The translations under genes were made by a program, and so were the position numbers. DNA of 64,000 nucleotides, taken from assembly GCA_023376005.1 (NCBI GenBank), contig CM042157.1, positions 63,119,587 through 63,183,586 of the forward strand, written 5' to 3'. The DNA comes from Doryteuthis pealeii. Taxonomy: Eukaryota > Mollusca > Cephalopoda > Myopsida > Loliginidae. Below, piece after piece: positions 63,003 to 64,000 of the stretch. Each line of letters begins with the position of its first letter. Positions within the stretch are counted from its first letter, which is position 1. The notes under the pieces are model-generated. The model worked only from the letters and a program-made list of their open reading frames with translations. It did not search any database and was not told the origin of the DNA.

Positions 63003-63394
63003 ATAATAGGCACGTGGGCTAGTGGTTAGAGTCATGGAAAATGGACTCGTCGATTCGAGTTCAATTCCTAGACGAAGCTGTTGGCATTTCACATAGCGCT
63101 AATACCCTTGGGAAAGGTATGAATCCATATATTCTCCCTCCAGCTATGGGTTAAATAGTAGGGCAGACTGGTCCCTTCAGCCTTGGGTAGGTAACCAGTC
63201 TAGGAGAGGGATAACTCTGAATTCAAAATTCCTGAGGTCGGTCGGTGATTGGGTTTGTGGCAACCCTTGATGCACCAATTCTTTCCTATTGACTGTTCCA
63301 AAAATGTGGATGGTCCAACACAAGCCTTCACCACTGTGTGGATGTTCATTGTGTGTATGAACCCTCATACGTTGAAAATCGACGGGAGAGTCCA

Positions 63395-63400
<6 letters not shown>
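63003..63400 (+). mobile_element. tS2 SINE, long-tail subfamily
   Basis: Head gcacgtgggctagtggttag (box A) and gagttcaattcctag (box B), gcgctaatacccttgggaaa, aggtaaccagtctaggagag, then the alternative 3' end (gaggtcggtcggtgattggg, acaagccttcaccactgtg, aaaatcgacgggagagtcc), also at 26930-27275. Confidence 0.8.
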
Positions 63401-63442
<42 letters not shown>

Positions 63443-63485
63443 ATAGAAATTGTGGTCAGTTGGATACTTTTACCTTATATATTAA

Positions 63486-63516
<31 letters not shown>

Positions 63517-63525
63517 ATATAATAT
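63401..63525. repeat. (TA)n blocks
   Basis: ta tracts at 63401-63440 and 63488-63521. Confidence 0.95.
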
Positions 63526-63574
63526 TCACTTCTGCAATTAGCTGTAATTAATCAATATCTTGATTAATTCATCG

Positions 63575-63621
63575 GAATTAACCCTGAAGATCCTTATGGT
63601 GAAAATTGAGTAGGTTATTTC
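63575..63621 (+). ncRNA. Hammerhead ribozyme motif
   Basis: Stem I taacc / ggtta with gaa / ttc beyond, core ctgaaga, stem II cc-ttat-gg, gaa, stem III aattgagt (degenerate form of actcgagt), A17 at 63612. Core bases kept; stem III weakened. Confidence 0.55.
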
Positions 63622-63635
63622 AATACACACTGTAA

Positions 63636-63639
<4 letters not shown>

Positions 63640-63692
<53 letters not shown>
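63640..63692. repeat. (TA)n
   Basis: About 25 units, leading into the palindrome at 63692-63746. Confidence 0.97.
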
Positions 63693-63693
<1 letters not shown>

Positions 63694-63746
63694 TAAAGGT
63701 AACGGTAATAACCTACTCGAGTAGGTTATTACCGTGTACCTTTATG
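63692..63746. repeat. Palindrome centred on a hammerhead stem III/I' sequence
   Basis: cataaaggtaacggtaataa..cctactc is followed directly by gagtagg..ttattaccgtgtacctttatg. Arms 27/28 nt with one inserted base. Centre actcgagt at 63715-63722. The right half, actcgagt-a-ggttatt, is the stem III-A17-stem I' strand of the hammerhead at 63575. Confidence 0.8.
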
Positions 63747-63764
63747 ATAATAAATTTGCTCTAC

Positions 63765-63874
63765 TAACGTATTGAGCACTTTATATTTGTTATATCGCTG
63801 TCTTATCATTGTGAAACTTGAATCAACTAACCACTGTGACCATTTTCACCAGTAAGTCACTTTTTCCACAAATA

Positions 63875-63918
<44 letters not shown>

Positions 63919-63929
63919 AATTGGATACT

Positions 63930-63982
<53 letters not shown>

Positions 63983-64000
63983 ATGTAAATTTTAATAAGT
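63765..64000. repeat. (TA)n blocks to window end
   Basis: A gtattgagcacttt motif at about 63770, then (TA)n at 63879-63914 and 63937-63976, separated by gtcaattggatacttttta (also at 63455). Confidence 0.85.

Overview
The window looks like repeat-dominated, intron-free, intergenic DNA from a metazoan nuclear genome. It is AT-rich (roughly two thirds A+T by eye), has many (TA)n and (TG/CA)n tracts, and carries tRNA- and 5S-derived SINEs, LINE fragments, non-autonomous Helitrons, TIR elements and hammerhead ribozymes. That mix suits a marine invertebrate. A lophotrochozoan, perhaps a cephalopod, is my guess from the style of the repeats, with low confidence. I found no host protein-coding exon, rRNA gene or intact tRNA gene. 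The only recognisable coding matter is three dead LINE reverse-transcriptase C-termini (309-498, 10030-10392, 12370-12612). Long open frames made only of V/Y/I/C/H/T or F/L/S are microsatellite artefacts.

Working family names (mine). tS1: tRNA-like SINE with head gctcagtcggtagagc. tS2: SINE with ggtgtaatggttaaag head and gggaaatggactcg. tS3: SINE with ggtgtaatggctagcaagc head. tS4: short SINE with box B gagttcgattctcac. tS5: SINE with gtggtgtagtggctaa head and a LINE-like tail. 5S-SINE: 5S rRNA-derived head. L580: about 580-bp retroposon ending in the same LINE-like tail. HHR-SINE: Ser/Leu-tRNA-like head followed by a hammerhead. Hel-A/B/C: Helitrons with different ends. GG-MITE: TIR elements with GG..CC termini and 8-bp target duplications. 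R6: hAT-like element with TAGGTACCACC ends. PAL: palindromic element. R1-R3, R5, R7: other dispersed repeats.

Layout. 0-10 kb: LINE/SINE mosaic, a five-unit tS3 array split by an L580, and a tS5 promoter blown up by a minisatellite. 10-20 kb: a Helitron holding a LINE and a SINE (each with target duplications), dead LINE tails, microsatellites, tandem repeats, a GG-MITE. 20-32 kb: Helitrons, GG-MITEs, the first cluster of (TA)n-associated hammerheads and a 102-bp-arm hairpin. 32-43 kb: SINE/L580 nests, more hammerheads, a 1-kb pyrimidine tract. 43-52 kb: HHR-SINE, nested GG-MITE, palindromes, R6 and four Helitrons. 52-64 kb: five more hammerheads including a tandem HHR-SINE pair, R6, L580 copies, and a palindrome centred on a hammerhead stem.

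The main discovery is the density of hammerhead ribozyme motifs: about fifteen by eye in 64 kb, at least five with the complete CUGANGA / GAAA / UH core, mostly beside or between (TA)n blocks, and one set built into a tRNA-headed, tandemly repeated, retrozyme-like SINE. The ribozyme class and its link to retroelements are known; this arrangement is what deserves checking. All coordinates were read by eye and boundaries may be off by a few bases unless a target duplication is quoted.
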